DNA of 47,308 nucleotides, taken from positions 1-47,308 of the forward strand of contig PNMC01000003.1 of NCBI GenBank assembly GCA_013823365.1. The letters are read 5' to 3'. A program made the position numbers and the translations under genes. Every line of letters starts with the position of its first letter. The first letter of the stretch is position 1. This document shows, piece after piece, positions 7,963-16,629 of the stretch. Under the pieces are notes generated by a model, which saw only the letters and a program-made list of their open reading frames with translations, searched no databases and was not told the DNA's origin. Source of the DNA: Parvibaculum sp. (lineage in GTDB: Bacteria > Pseudomonadota > Alphaproteobacteria > Parvibaculales > Parvibaculaceae).

Positions 7963-9767
7963 AGTCGCTCGTTTTTTCTCTCTCCGCGCTTCGCGCTGGG
8001 TTCGCCGCGGGTCTTCGGGCGGAAGATGTGGCGCGCGAGGCGCTGGCGCGCGCCAACGGGTTTGCCGATCCCGCCGTCTGGCTAGCGAGGGTGCCGGATG
8101 AGGCTGTGATCGCGCGGGCCCGCGCGCTCGATGCGCTGCCGGCGGCGGAGCGGGCGTTGAAGCCGCTATTCGGTATTCCCTTCGCCGTGAAGGACAATAT
8201 CGATCTCGAAGGATTGCCGACAAGCGCCGCCTGCCCCGCCTTTGCCTATGAGCCGGCAAAAAGCTCCTTTGTGGTGGAGAAGCTTGTCGCGGCAGGCGCG
8301 ATCCCGATCGGAAAGACCAATCTCGATCAGTTTGCGACGGGGCTTGTGGGCACGCGCTCGCCGCATGGTGCCCCGCGCTCGGTCTTCAATCCGGATTACA
8401 TTTCCGGCGGCTCGTCGTCGGGTTCCGCGGTTGCGGTGGCGGGCGGCATCGTCGCCTTCTCGCTCGGCACGGATACGGCAGGCTCCGGCCGCGTGCCGGC
8501 GGCCTTCAACAATATTGTGGGGCTGAAGCCCTCGCGCGGTCTTCTCTCGACAAGCGGTGTCGTTCCTGCCTGCCGGTCTCTCGATTGCGTCTCCATCTTC
8601 GCGCTCAATGTATCCGACGCTGCGGAAATCTTCGATATCGCCGCGGGCTTCGACGCGGCGGATATTTTCTCCCGGACGCGCATGCCGGAGGCAACGGTCT
8701 CTCCCGGACAGGGTTTTACCTTCGCCGTGCCGCGCGCCTCCGATCTCAAATTCTTCGGCGACGATGAGGCCGCGCGGCTGTTCGAGGAGGCGGTGGTGCG
8801 CTTCGAGGAACTGGGCGGGCATACGCGGCGGATCGATTTCTCGCTCTTCGAGGAGGCGGCGGCACTTCTTTACGACGGTCCTTATGTGGCCGAGCGCTTT
8901 GCTGCGGTGGGCTCCTTCATCGAGGCCAACCGGGGGGCGACGGATCCCACCGTCGGCGGCATCGTGCTGGCGGCGAAGTCGCGAAGCGCGAGCGAGCTTT
9001 TCGAGGCGGGCTACCGGCTCGAAGCGTTGAAGCGCCGGGCGGGCGCGCTTTTCTCGGAGATCGATTTCCTGCTGGTGCCGACGGCGCCGACGACATATCG
9101 CGTCAGCGAGGTGATGGCCGAGCCTCTGAAGCTCAACAGCCGTCTCGGCACCTATACCAATTTCATGAACCTGCTCGACCTTTGCGGCATCGCGGTGCCG
9201 GCGGGATTCCGGGAGACGGGGCCGCTCGAGGGCCTGCCTTTCGGGGTCACGCTCGCTGCGCCCGCCTTTGCCGATATGCGGATTGCGCGCTTCGCATCGG
9301 CCTTCGAAGCGGCGCAGGGGCTTGCGTCCGGCGCGGCGCGGGAGGAAGAGGCGGCCGATGAAGGCTTTATCGAGCTTGCCGTGGTCGGTGCGCATATGTC
9401 GGGCCTGCCGCTCAATCACGAGCTTACCTGGCGCGACGGCATGTTCGTGGAGCGCACCCAGACAGCGCCGCATTATCGCTTTTATGCACTGGCGGGCGGG
9501 CCGCCTTTCCGGCCGGGTCTTGTGCGTGTTGCGGAAGGAGGCGCGGCGATCGAGCTTGAGGTCTGGCGCCTGCCGCGCGCTGCCTTCGGCAGCTTCATGG
9601 CCGGGGTGCCGCAGCCTCTCTGCATCGGCACGCTCGATCTCGCGGGCGGGAAAAAGGTGAAAGGCTTTCTCTGCGAGGCAAGCGGTCTCGACGGCGCGGA
9701 GGACATCACCTCATTCGGCGGATGGCGCGCCTTCATGGCGGCAAAGGCCGCCCGGGAGAGCGCGTAG
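7959..9767 (+). CDS. atzF: Allophanate hydrolase
   Basis: This 602-aa amidase-signature enzyme hydrolyses allophanate to ammonia and CO2, the last step of the operon pathway. The Ser-cisSer-Lys triad is readable: K78 in AVKDNID, S152 in ISGGSSSGS and nucleophile S176 in GTDTAGSGR, with the usual 24-residue spacing between the serines. After about residue 460 comes the extra C-terminal domain typical of AtzF-type allophanate hydrolases (around VVGAHMSGLPLNHEL and YRFYALAGGPPFRPG), which completes decarboxylation and deamination of the intermediate. It starts at a GTG overlapping the carboxylase stop (GTGA), so it is translationally coupled. In fungi the two enzymes are fused as urea amidolyase; here they are separate. 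Confidence 0.93.
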   Translation: MKSLVFSLSALRAGFAAGLRAEDVAREALARANGFADPAVWLARVPDEAVIARARALDALPAAERALKPLFGIPFAVKDNIDLEGLPTSAACPAFAYEPAKSSFVVEKLVAAGAIPIGKTNLDQFATGLVGTRSPHGAPRSVFNPDYISGGSSSGSAVAVAGGIVAFSLGTDTAGSGRVPAAFNNIVGLKPSRGLLSTSGVVPACRSLDCVSIFALNVSDAAEIFDIAAGFDAADIFSRTRMPEATVSPGQGFTFAVPRASDLKFFGDDEAARLFEEAVVRFEELGGHTRRIDFSLFEEAAALLYDGPYVAERFAAVGSFIEANRGATDPTVGGIVLAAKSRSASELFEAGYRLEALKRRAGALFSEIDFLLVPTAPTTYRVSEVMAEPLKLNSRLGTYTNFMNLLDLCGIAVPAGFRETGPLEGLPFGVTLAAPAFADMRIARFASAFEAAQGLASGAAREEEAADEGFIELAVVGAHMSGLPLNHELTWRDGMFVERTQTAPHYRFYALAGGPPFRPGLVRVAEGGAAIELEVWRLPRAAFGSFMAGVPQPLCIGTLDLAGGKKVKGFLCEASGLDGAEDITSFGGWRAFMAAKAARESA

Positions 9768-9818
9768 GCGTGAGGGCCTTGCCCGTGCTAGTTTCCTGCG
9801 AGGATTTTCGAGCGGGAG

Positions 9819-9864
9819 ATGAACATGGCCGGCGCGACTCATATCGAGACGGGGGGCTGAGCCC
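9819..9864 (+). other. Short ORF and G6 run at the CPBP protease start, possible frameshift
   Basis: A good ribosome site (GGGAG, 9814-9818) precedes ATG 9825, which opens a reading frame of eleven codons (MAGATHIETGG) ending at TGA 9858-9860, right after a run of six G (9851-9856). The downstream protease has only a GTG start at 9865. Removing one G makes the short frame run straight into the protease frame (…HIETGAEPVALWG…). This can be a leader peptide coupled to the GTG, a phase-variable G tract, or a one-base sequence error. The sequence alone cannot decide between them. Confidence 0.5.
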
Positions 9865-10653
9865 GTGGCGCTCTGGGGTTCCGACACGCAGCCGCGCGAA
9901 GACGAGCCGGTATCCGCCATTGCTTCTGCGCCGCCGGAGCGTTGGGCGGATATTCTGATCGTGCCGCTTGTGGCGGGCCTTGCGGTCTATGGGCTCTTCT
10001 CGCTCCTTCCCCTGGCCACACCCTTCCTGCAAAGGCATCTGGGCCCGCTCCCCATGACGGATGTGGTGCTGTACGGCTCGATGGCAGCGCTTTATCTCGC
10101 CATGCTTCTCGTGACCGGCCTGCTGCTGATGTCGCGCCGCGCGAGCCTCGCCGCGCTCTATTTCGCGCGCGGGCATGGGCGGCGGGGCCTTGCCGCATTG
10201 CCGCTCGGGACAGGTCTGGCACTCGGCGCCATGGGTGTGCTCACGCTATTGCCGGACGAGATGCAGAAGGAACTGATGGAGCGGGGTGCTGCGCTTCAGC
10301 CTGACACGCTCGGCGCCGCGATAGCCATGTTTCTGATCGCGGCCTTACTCGCGCCGCTTGCCGAAGAGGTCTATTTCCGGGGCACCATGTTGCGGCTCTT
10401 CGCGCGCCGCTTCTCCTTCGCACCGGCGGCGGGGGCGAGCGCCGTGATTTTCTCCCTCTCGCACGGCCATCTCTTTCAGTCCCCGGGCGTGGCGGGGTTC
10501 GTTCTCACCCTGATCCTCTTCTTTCTCGGCTTTCTGCTCGCCTCTCTTGCCCGGCTGAGCGGCAGCCTGCGCGCACCGCTCGCCATGCATGCCGCCTATA
10601 ATGCGACGCTGATGCTGCCTGGCGTCTACATGCTTCTCGTCGCCACGCCATGA
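9865..10653 (+). CDS. CPBP-family intramembrane glutamic endopeptidase
   Basis: This is a multi-pass membrane protein of 262 aa from the Rce1/CAAX-protease-like CPBP family. The diagnostic motifs are EEVYFRG, with the paired glutamates at 167-168, and FSLSHGHL, with the histidine at 200; these form the active site in the membrane. About seven to eight hydrophobic segments are visible. The bacterial substrate is unknown. The GTG start at 9865 has a G-rich stretch as ribosome site, but a better start at 9825 would be in frame if one base of the preceding G6 run were absent. It ends three bases from the converging M50 protease gene. The start is uncertain; the family is clear. Confidence 0.85.
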   Translation: MALWGSDTQPREDEPVSAIASAPPERWADILIVPLVAGLAVYGLFSLLPLATPFLQRHLGPLPMTDVVLYGSMAALYLAMLLVTGLLLMSRRASLAALYFARGHGRRGLAALPLGTGLALGAMGVLTLLPDEMQKELMERGAALQPDTLGAAIAMFLIAALLAPLAEEVYFRGTMLRLFARRFSFAPAAGASAVIFSLSHGHLFQSPGVAGFVLTLILFFLGFLLASLARLSGSLRAPLAMHAAYNATLMLPGVYMLLVATP

Positions 10654-10656
10654 CCG

Positions 10657-11781
10657 TCAGCCGAGTTCGCGCTTGAGCGAAACGAGGCGCATGATATCGC
10701 GCAGCGCGACGATGCCTGCGAGTCTTCCCCCATCGACCACGAGAAGGCGCGAATGTCCGCCCTCGCGCATCCGGCGAAGCGCCGTTTCGGTCTGGTCGCC
10801 GGGAGCGATGGTGTTTGCGGCGGAGAGCGGATGCATCGCGTCCCGCACCAGAAGCCGGTCCCAGTCGGCGCGGTTCGCATCGCGAATATCCGCAACGCCG
10901 ATGCTGCCGGCAAGGCGTCCATTGTCCATGACCGGAAAGGTCTCGTGGAACGAGCCGTAGATATAGCCGTCCACAAGCTGGCGCAGCGTGATGCCGGCAG
11001 GCACGGTGACGGGGCTATGCGTCATCACGCGTTCGACCTTCTCGGTTTCGAGCAATTTCTGCGTTTCGAGCTGCGTCACCGCATTGCGCGACGCCGAATG
11101 GAGAAAGAGGCCGATAAGGCCCCACCAGAGGCCTGCCACGAGATACCCCGAGAAGAGGCTGAATATGCCGAGCGCGATAAGCGCCAGTCCGAAGGCCTGG
11201 CCGGCTGCGGCCGCGCGCCTCGTCGCCCCCAGCATGTCGCCCGTCCGGCCCCAGACCCAGGCGCGGTAGACGCGGCCGCCATCGAGAGGGAAGGCGGGCA
11301 CCATGTTGAAGATGGCGACGATGAGATTGATGAGGGCGAGATAGGCGAAGACCCCGGTGATGGGGACGCCGATGCCTGAAAGGCCCGCGATCATGGCGGC
11401 AACATAAAACAGGAGTGCGAGGCCGAGGCTCGCGATCGGACCCGCAATCGCCATCATGAATTCGGAACGCGCCGTGGGCGGCTCGCTTTCCATGCGGGCG
11501 ACGCCGCCGAAGATGAAAAGCGTGATGCCGCTGATCGGGATGCCATAGCGGCGCGCGACAACGGAATGCGACAGCTCGTGCAACACGATCGAGAGGAAAA
11601 GCCCGGCTGCTCCGATCACCCCCATGGACCAGTAGGTGGTGCTTTCGAAGCCCGGATAAAGTTCCGGGAAATAGCCGGTCGCGAGCGTCCATGAAATCAG
11701 GAGCGCAATGAAGACCCAGCTCAGATCGAGGCTGACCTCGAAACCTGCGAGCCGGAAGAGCTTGAGCTGTGCGCCGAACAT
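10657..11781 (-). CDS. Site-2 protease (M50 family) with C-terminal CBS domains
   Basis: This is an intramembrane zinc protease of 374 aa. The zinc motif HELSH is at residues 68-72 within a hydrophobic segment, and the second motif NMVPAFPLDGG at 159-169 supplies the aspartate ligand D167. About six membrane segments precede a paired CBS module (about 240-374), which usually senses adenine nucleotides. The family resembles Rip3/SpoIVFB-type proteases with CBS domains; substrates are probably membrane anti-sigma factors or other membrane proteins, which is family knowledge. I chose ATG 11781 because GGAGG lies seven bases upstream; a start 14 codons further up has no ribosome site. It converges with the CPBP protease at a three-base gap. 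Confidence 0.9.
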   Translation of the reverse strand: MFGAQLKLFRLAGFEVSLDLSWVFIALLISWTLATGYFPELYPGFESTTYWSMGVIGAAGLFLSIVLHELSHSVVARRYGIPISGITLFIFGGVARMESEPPTARSEFMMAIAGPIASLGLALLFYVAAMIAGLSGIGVPITGVFAYLALINLIVAIFNMVPAFPLDGGRVYRAWVWGRTGDMLGATRRAAAAGQAFGLALIALGIFSLFSGYLVAGLWWGLIGLFLHSASRNAVTQLETQKLLETEKVERVMTHSPVTVPAGITLRQLVDGYIYGSFHETFPVMDNGRLAGSIGVADIRDANRADWDRLLVRDAMHPLSAANTIAPGDQTETALRRMREGGHSRLLVVDGGRLAGIVALRDIMRLVSLKRELG

Positions 11782-12019
11782 GAGAATGCCTCCATCGATC
11801 CCCGAGGCCTCCATTCTAGCCATGAGAAGGCGAATTGTGAGGCTGGGTCTTGCGGCGGCAGATCGACGCGCGGGACCGATCTTTCCCGGTTAGTCCAATT
11901 GGGTCATGCGGCGAGCGCCGGCCCCTGCCTAGTCTCCCCCTCGTGGCGCGATCCGCGCCGCCGGTTCACCGGTGACCGGGAATCGGCTGTTTCTGTTTTG
12001 TTGCAAACGGGGTGAAGAG

Positions 12020-13390
12020 ATGTGGTCGAGAGGGGGGGCGCCCGGCGCCGCGCTGGGGCTTGGGTTGTGGCGGACAAGGGCAGTCATATTGGCGGCCGTC
12101 CTTCTGCTCGGGGCGGCGGGAACGGCGGCTGCGGGCGCGATGGAGGAGGGGGCGAGGCTGCTCGGCGCGGGGGACGCGCAGGGCGCCTATGCCGTGCTGA
12201 AACCGGAAGAACGCGGCCATGCGGGCAATCCCGATTATGACTACATGCTGGGTGTTGCCGCGATCGACAGCGGGCGGCCGGCCGAAGCCGTCGCCGCTTT
12301 CGAGCGTGTGCTGGCGGTAAAGCCCGATCATCTTCAGGCGCGCGCCGAGCTTGGCCGTGCCTATATTGCCATGAACGAGCCCGAAGCGGCGCGGCGCGAG
12401 CTCGCGGCCGTGAGCGCGCAGAATGTGCCCGACGATGTCCGCGCCACGATCGACCGCTACGTCACCGCGCTCGATACGGGGCTCTCGGGCGGCGGCACGC
12501 AGATCCGCAGCAATGTGACGGTCAGGGCCGGCTATGACAGCAATGTCAACAACTCCACGAGCGACAGCCGTATCCTGATCCCGGCCTTTGCGGGTCTCGG
12601 CTTTGCAACGCTCGGACCGGGCGCCACGTCCGAAGACGATTATTTCGGTGAGATATCGGGCCGCGTGTCGCTCACCCATGGTCTTGCGCTCGACAAGCAG
12701 CTTCTGGTCGATCTCAACGCCTCCTATCGCGGCAATGCCGATGCCGACCAGTTCAACCAGGCGCTTGCGGGCGCCAATATCGGTTTCGCGCAGCGCACCC
12801 CCGATCATGGAACCTTCACGGTTACCGCACAGCTTCAGTCCTACTGGGTAGACGACGAGGCCTATCGCTATACTTACGGCGCGCTCGGCCAGTGGAGCTA
12901 CCGCACCGGCGGCAACACCGACCTCGCGCTCTATCTGCAATATGCAAAGCTCAATTATCCGAACAACAGCGTCCAGAACGCAAACCGCTATACGGCGGGG
13001 GCGACGGTGGGCAAGGCCCTGGGCGGCGCAAGCGAGCCCTACGTGTTCGCCGGTGCCTATGCGGGTTACGAGAAACTCACCGACGGCAATTTCGATCATC
13101 TGACCTATGGCTTCGGTGGCCTGCGCGCCGGGGGCGAGATGACGCTGATGCCGAGGCTGCGCGGCTATGCCTCAGCGGCGGTCGAGGTGTCGGATTACAA
13201 GAATCCCGATCCCCTGTTTCTCGAAGAGCGATCCGTGGTGCGCGCCGATGCGACGGCGGGGCTGCGCTACCAGCTCCGCAACGACCTGACGCTCGGTGGC
13301 GAAGTCTCCTACACGCGGTCGGACAGCAACATCGTGCTCTACGAGTATGACCGCGTCGTCGCATCCGTTTCGCTCAGCCTCGATTTCTGA
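12020..13390 (+). CDS. Slam-like TPR plus outer-membrane beta-barrel protein (candidate type XI secretion translocon)
   Basis: This 456-aa exported protein has a signal-like hydrophobic segment (about 10-40), a periplasmic TPR region (about 40-155, including GNPDYDYMLGVAAIDSGRP and VKPDHLQARAELGRAYI) and a C-terminal beta-barrel of about 290 residues. The barrel begins at RSNVTVRAGYDSNVN and ends in the terminal Phe typical of outer-membrane proteins (SVSLSLDF). TPR plus DUF560 barrel at this length is the plan of surface lipoprotein assembly modulators (Slam, type XI secretion), which move TbpB-like cargo across the outer membrane. The next gene, 20 bases on, encodes such a candidate cargo. 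The family call is from layout and motif feel, not a search; a generic TPR porin is the alternative. ATG 12020 is preferred over an upstream start lacking a signal peptide. Confidence 0.65.
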   Translation: MWSRGGAPGAALGLGLWRTRAVILAAVLLLGAAGTAAAGAMEEGARLLGAGDAQGAYAVLKPEERGHAGNPDYDYMLGVAAIDSGRPAEAVAAFERVLAVKPDHLQARAELGRAYIAMNEPEAARRELAAVSAQNVPDDVRATIDRYVTALDTGLSGGGTQIRSNVTVRAGYDSNVNNSTSDSRILIPAFAGLGFATLGPGATSEDDYFGEISGRVSLTHGLALDKQLLVDLNASYRGNADADQFNQALAGANIGFAQRTPDHGTFTVTAQLQSYWVDDEAYRYTYGALGQWSYRTGGNTDLALYLQYAKLNYPNNSVQNANRYTAGATVGKALGGASEPYVFAGAYAGYEKLTDGNFDHLTYGFGGLRAGGEMTLMPRLRGYASAAVEVSDYKNPDPLFLEERSVVRADATAGLRYQLRNDLTLGGEVSYTRSDSNIVLYEYDRVVASVSLSLDF

Positions 13391-13410
13391 CACGCAAGGA
13401 GCCTTCACTC

Positions 13411-16400
13411 ATGAAAAGCACGTCATTCAACCGGCTTCTGGCAACCACGGCACTTGCTGCGGTGCTGTCGCTTCCCGCCACGGCGCAGGCGCTTCCCGTT
13501 CTCTTCGGTGCCGCAACGGCAGGCGGTACATCGCTTGCCAGTATCGAACCCGGCGAGACGGTCACGGCGGCGACATTGCTGCAGTTGCAGGCGCCCGATG
13601 GCAGCATAATCACTATCGAACCCGGCTCCGTCTTCACCTTGACGGGTGAGGGTGACAGCATCTCGATCGAGCTCCAGTCCGGTGCGGTCCGCGTCGCCTC
13701 CAGCGGCATGCCGATCTCGGTCTCGCGCGGCGGCGTCACGGTCACGACGGCGGGCGGTGCCTTCAGTGCTTATGGCAATGAGAGCGGCGGGCTCGATGGC
13801 CGCGTCAATCAGGGCACGGCGACCGTGCAGAACGGCTCAGGCGCGCGCGACTTTGCACGTGGCGAGGGCTATGAGGCGAGCGAGACGGCTATCGCCGGCA
13901 CCTTCACGCCCCCGGCGCCCGGCAGCACACAGTTGGCACAGGCCGGACCCGACGACGATGCGGATTTCTCCCCCGCCGATCAGCAGGGCTCGAACGGTTC
14001 CTCCATCGTCGAGGAAACCGCAGGCGGCGGTGGCTATGGCGGCACGCCGCCGGTGACCGGCGTCGTCGTGCCGCTCGAGGGCGACGAGGATACGGGCTAC
14101 GCCGTGGTCTATGCGGCGGATGCGATCGGCATAGATGCGCGCGATCCCGCAAAGGTCACGATCGGCGCAAATGGCGAGCTCAATCAATACGATGTCGAGC
14201 CCACGTATCAGGAGCGGCTCGAGCGGAACTCGAACGAGTCCCTGGAGCGTGGCCATTCGGGCAATGCCGTCTTCATCGAGCGCTGGGCGGGCGGCGAGAC
14301 GCGCGGCAATTACTACAACAGCAATAACGGCACGCTTTATTCGGATATGGGCCGCACGAGCCATCAGGGATTTCACATCGCTTACGGCAAGCCGACAGTG
14401 AACATGCCGGTGACCGGCGTTGCCACCTATACGCTGGCGGCGGCGACGAAGCCCACCATCGATGACGGGAGTTTTGCGCCGGGCAGTTTCTCCGGCGAAA
14501 TGTCGATCCTGTTCGGGCCGATGTTCGGGGTCGGTGTCGATTTCGACATCGATATGCCGGGCGACCATGTCTATAACATCCGGACGCCGGGCGGCGTTGC
14601 CAATCCGACGACGGGCGGCATCTATTGGGACGAAGCGGCGCGCATCTTCCGCGTGAACAGCATCGCGATGGCGCAGGGCGGTGCGGCTTGTCCGACGGCG
14701 AATTGCGATGCGGTCGTCTACGGATTGCTCGGCGGCACGGATGCCTCGGATATCGGCGTCAGCTACCAGATCATGGATTTCTCCATCGCCCCGGACGATC
14801 TCGGCCGGGCGAAGCGGATTTCGGGCGCGGCGGCTTTCTCGCAGGCGAGCTATGACGCGGATGGCGGACCGGATATCCCGCCGCCCATGCAGAGCGGTGC
14901 GGTCGACGCATTGCTTGTCGCCTCGCGCTCGACGACCAAGTGGCATGGCGGCGTCTACTATATTCCGCAGATCAATTTCCAGAGCGGCAAGTCGCTCGGC
15001 ATGTCGGGCGATGCCGTCGCCTGGGGCAGCGACGGGGCGGTGACCTCCATCGAGGCGACGGAAACCTCGCTCGGGCTGTTCGACCGGGGCACGGCCGTCA
15101 CGGCGGATCTCTACGGCACGGAGTATCTGCAGATCGGGCGCTGGAATGGCGGCGATATCGACGTCTATCTCGCCGGCAGCCAGACCTATTCGCCGAATGG
15201 CTATCAGGGCATCATCTATCTCGTCGGCAATATGCTCGGCAGCACGCTGCGGCCGGAAAGTATAACCGCTACCTACGATCTGGCCGGTGCGACCGCGCCG
15301 ATCTTTGCGGGCGGCAATTTCGCGCCCGGCGTATTCGAAGGCACGGCGGCGATCCAGTTCGGCGCTTTCAACGCGAATGCCAAGATGGGCCTGAACGCTA
15401 CGGTCACGATGGACGAAGGCGGCGATATCGTCGTCTACAACATTTCGACCGCGGGCGGCACGGCAACGCCCGGCACTAGCGAGATCAGTGTCTTCGGCAG
15501 CCAGATTTCGGGCAGTTATCAGGTGCAGGCACCGAACGGCGCGGCCTGTTCCGGCACGGCTGTGAACTGTCAGGTCAATATTCAGGGCCTTCTCGCCGGG
15601 CCGCAGGCGCGCGAGGCGGGTATCCGCTATGCGGTCGGCAATACGGCGGCAAATTCGATCTATGGCGCCGCGATTTTCGCCCGCAACGATGTGGGCGATA
15701 CGCTGGACGGTTATCTCATGGGCATGACCTATGCGATCCGCAGTCCGCAGAATGCCGTGCTGGCCGGCAGCTTCGGCGATATCAGCGCCGGCACAACCGA
15801 CATCACCATCATCGGCAATGAAGTGAAGGAGATCCACGGCTTCAACAATTCCTACGCGCCGGGCGATGTTACCGTCTCCGAGGTGGGCGGTGTTCACAGC
15901 GTGATCTCGTGGCAGCGCTGGTCGGACGGCCAGATCGGCGGGCAGAGTTTCGGTACTCCGCGGACCACCGTACTCGGCGAGAACCAGAGCATGCATGTGC
16001 TTGCCTGGTCGCCCGCGACGAACCTGCCATCCGAAGGTGTCGCCACCTATACGCTTATGGGGGCGACCGATCCGACCGTCGCCGATGGCTCGCTCGCGCC
16101 AGGAAGCTTTGCGGGGCAGATGGCTGTCGCCTTTGGCGGGGCCGTAAACAGGGTGGGCCTCGATGTCGATGTATCGATCGGCGGCCATACCTACAATATC
16201 GCGACGACAGGCGGCGTTGCGGCGCCGAACTCCAGCCAGATGACGGTAAGCTCCACGACTGCCGGTTTCTCCGGCACGATCGATGTCGCCACGGGCGGTG
16301 TGGCCTGCCCCGATGCGACATGTCAGGCGAAGGTGGCGGGCGCGCTTGCCGGCAGCGGCGCCACCCATGCGGCGCTCGCCTATACGATCTCGGCCAATGG

Positions 16401-16467
16401 CAATCCGACGGCGAAGGCCGTGCAGGGTGTCGCGGGCTTCGAGCGCGGCGCGATCGTGGTGCCTTAA
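13411..16467 (+). CDS. Secreted FecR-domain protein with three TbpB-like repeats
   Basis: This 1018-aa protein has a cleavable signal peptide (about 1-28, ending ATAQA) with no lipobox cysteine, then a FecR-type domain (about 40-155, from SIEPGETVTAATLL to ARGEGYEA), an acidic Ser/Gly linker, and three repeats at about residues 230-490, 494-763 and 765-1018. Each repeat contains GVATYTL or ITATYDL, then GAT, PGSF.G and VYNI or TYNI, a close Cys pair (427/432, 713/720, 966/971), and GLLAG..A...G..Y....GAA.F. That last pattern resembles the barrel end of TbpB/HphA-type proteins exported by Slam. AAGGAG lies nine bases before the start. It follows the Slam-like gene and is closed by a terminator. 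A surface-exposed or released binding protein is my inference; the ligand is unknown. Confidence 0.7.
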   Translation: MKSTSFNRLLATTALAAVLSLPATAQALPVLFGAATAGGTSLASIEPGETVTAATLLQLQAPDGSIITIEPGSVFTLTGEGDSISIELQSGAVRVASSGMPISVSRGGVTVTTAGGAFSAYGNESGGLDGRVNQGTATVQNGSGARDFARGEGYEASETAIAGTFTPPAPGSTQLAQAGPDDDADFSPADQQGSNGSSIVEETAGGGGYGGTPPVTGVVVPLEGDEDTGYAVVYAADAIGIDARDPAKVTIGANGELNQYDVEPTYQERLERNSNESLERGHSGNAVFIERWAGGETRGNYYNSNNGTLYSDMGRTSHQGFHIAYGKPTVNMPVTGVATYTLAAATKPTIDDGSFAPGSFSGEMSILFGPMFGVGVDFDIDMPGDHVYNIRTPGGVANPTTGGIYWDEAARIFRVNSIAMAQGGAACPTANCDAVVYGLLGGTDASDIGVSYQIMDFSIAPDDLGRAKRISGAAAFSQASYDADGGPDIPPPMQSGAVDALLVASRSTTKWHGGVYYIPQINFQSGKSLGMSGDAVAWGSDGAVTSIEATETSLGLFDRGTAVTADLYGTEYLQIGRWNGGDIDVYLAGSQTYSPNGYQGIIYLVGNMLGSTLRPESITATYDLAGATAPIFAGGNFAPGVFEGTAAIQFGAFNANAKMGLNATVTMDEGGDIVVYNISTAGGTATPGTSEISVFGSQISGSYQVQAPNGAACSGTAVNCQVNIQGLLAGPQAREAGIRYAVGNTAANSIYGAAIFARNDVGDTLDGYLMGMTYAIRSPQNAVLAGSFGDISAGTTDITIIGNEVKEIHGFNNSYAPGDVTVSEVGGVHSVISWQRWSDGQIGGQSFGTPRTTVLGENQSMHVLAWSPATNLPSEGVATYTLMGATDPTVADGSLAPGSFAGQMAVAFGGAVNRVGLDVDVSIGGHTYNIATTGGVAAPNSSQMTVSSTTAGFSGTIDVATGGVACPDATCQAKVAGALAGSGATHAALAYTISANGNPTAKAVQGVAGFERGAIVVP
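14095..16464 (+). repeat. Three diverged tandem protein modules of about 255-270 codons
   Basis: The modules span about 14095-14885, 14890-15700 and 15703-16464 inside the FecR-domain gene. Each shows the same order of landmarks: a variable strand-rich handle, an aromatic W-rich segment (ERWAGG, IGRWNGG, QRWSDG), a TY-L-GAT strand, PG-F-G, a (V/T)YNI strand, a Cys pair and a closing G-A--F strand. They differ widely in DNA sequence, so they are old duplications rather than recent copies. Confidence 0.7.
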
Positions 16468-16491
16468 GCGAGCGATACACGATGCGATGGA

Positions 16492-16517
16492 GGCCGGGCG
16501 GCAGCGCCCGGCCTTTT
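16492..16517 (+). terminator. Rho-independent terminator after the FecR-domain gene
   Basis: The stem GGCCGGGC (16492-16499) pairs perfectly with GCCCGGCC (16506-16513) around a six-base loop and is followed by TTTT (16514-16517). It lies 25 bases after the stop at 16467 and ends the Slam-like/FecR pair. Confidence 0.85.
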
Positions 16518-16629
16518 CATTTGGGCGCCGCATCGAAATTTTATCCGGCTGCGGGGCACTTTTAGGGAGATTGAGTGCGCCAAATCCTTATCATGGGCCG
16601 CAGCGGAAAAGTGATGTGGGGCAGTATCC

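Noticed and set aside
9768-9818. Small GGGC/GCCC hairpin after allophanate hydrolase as the operon terminator
   Set aside because: Four base pairs, a three-base loop and no T run are too weak to call.
11962-11976. CACCGGTG palindrome upstream of the Slam-like gene as an operator
   Set aside because: It is a short GC-rich palindrome with imperfect flanks, expected by chance in this composition.
13411-14000. FecR domain as part of a FecI/FecR iron-signalling system
   Set aside because: No ECF sigma gene, no membrane anchor and no TonB receptor are nearby; the protein has a cleavable signal peptide.
13837-16533. Long minus-strand open frame opposite the FecR-domain gene (898 codons)
   Set aside because: It shows the same antisense artefact of GC-rich codon use; the plus strand has signal peptide, repeats, ribosome site and terminator.
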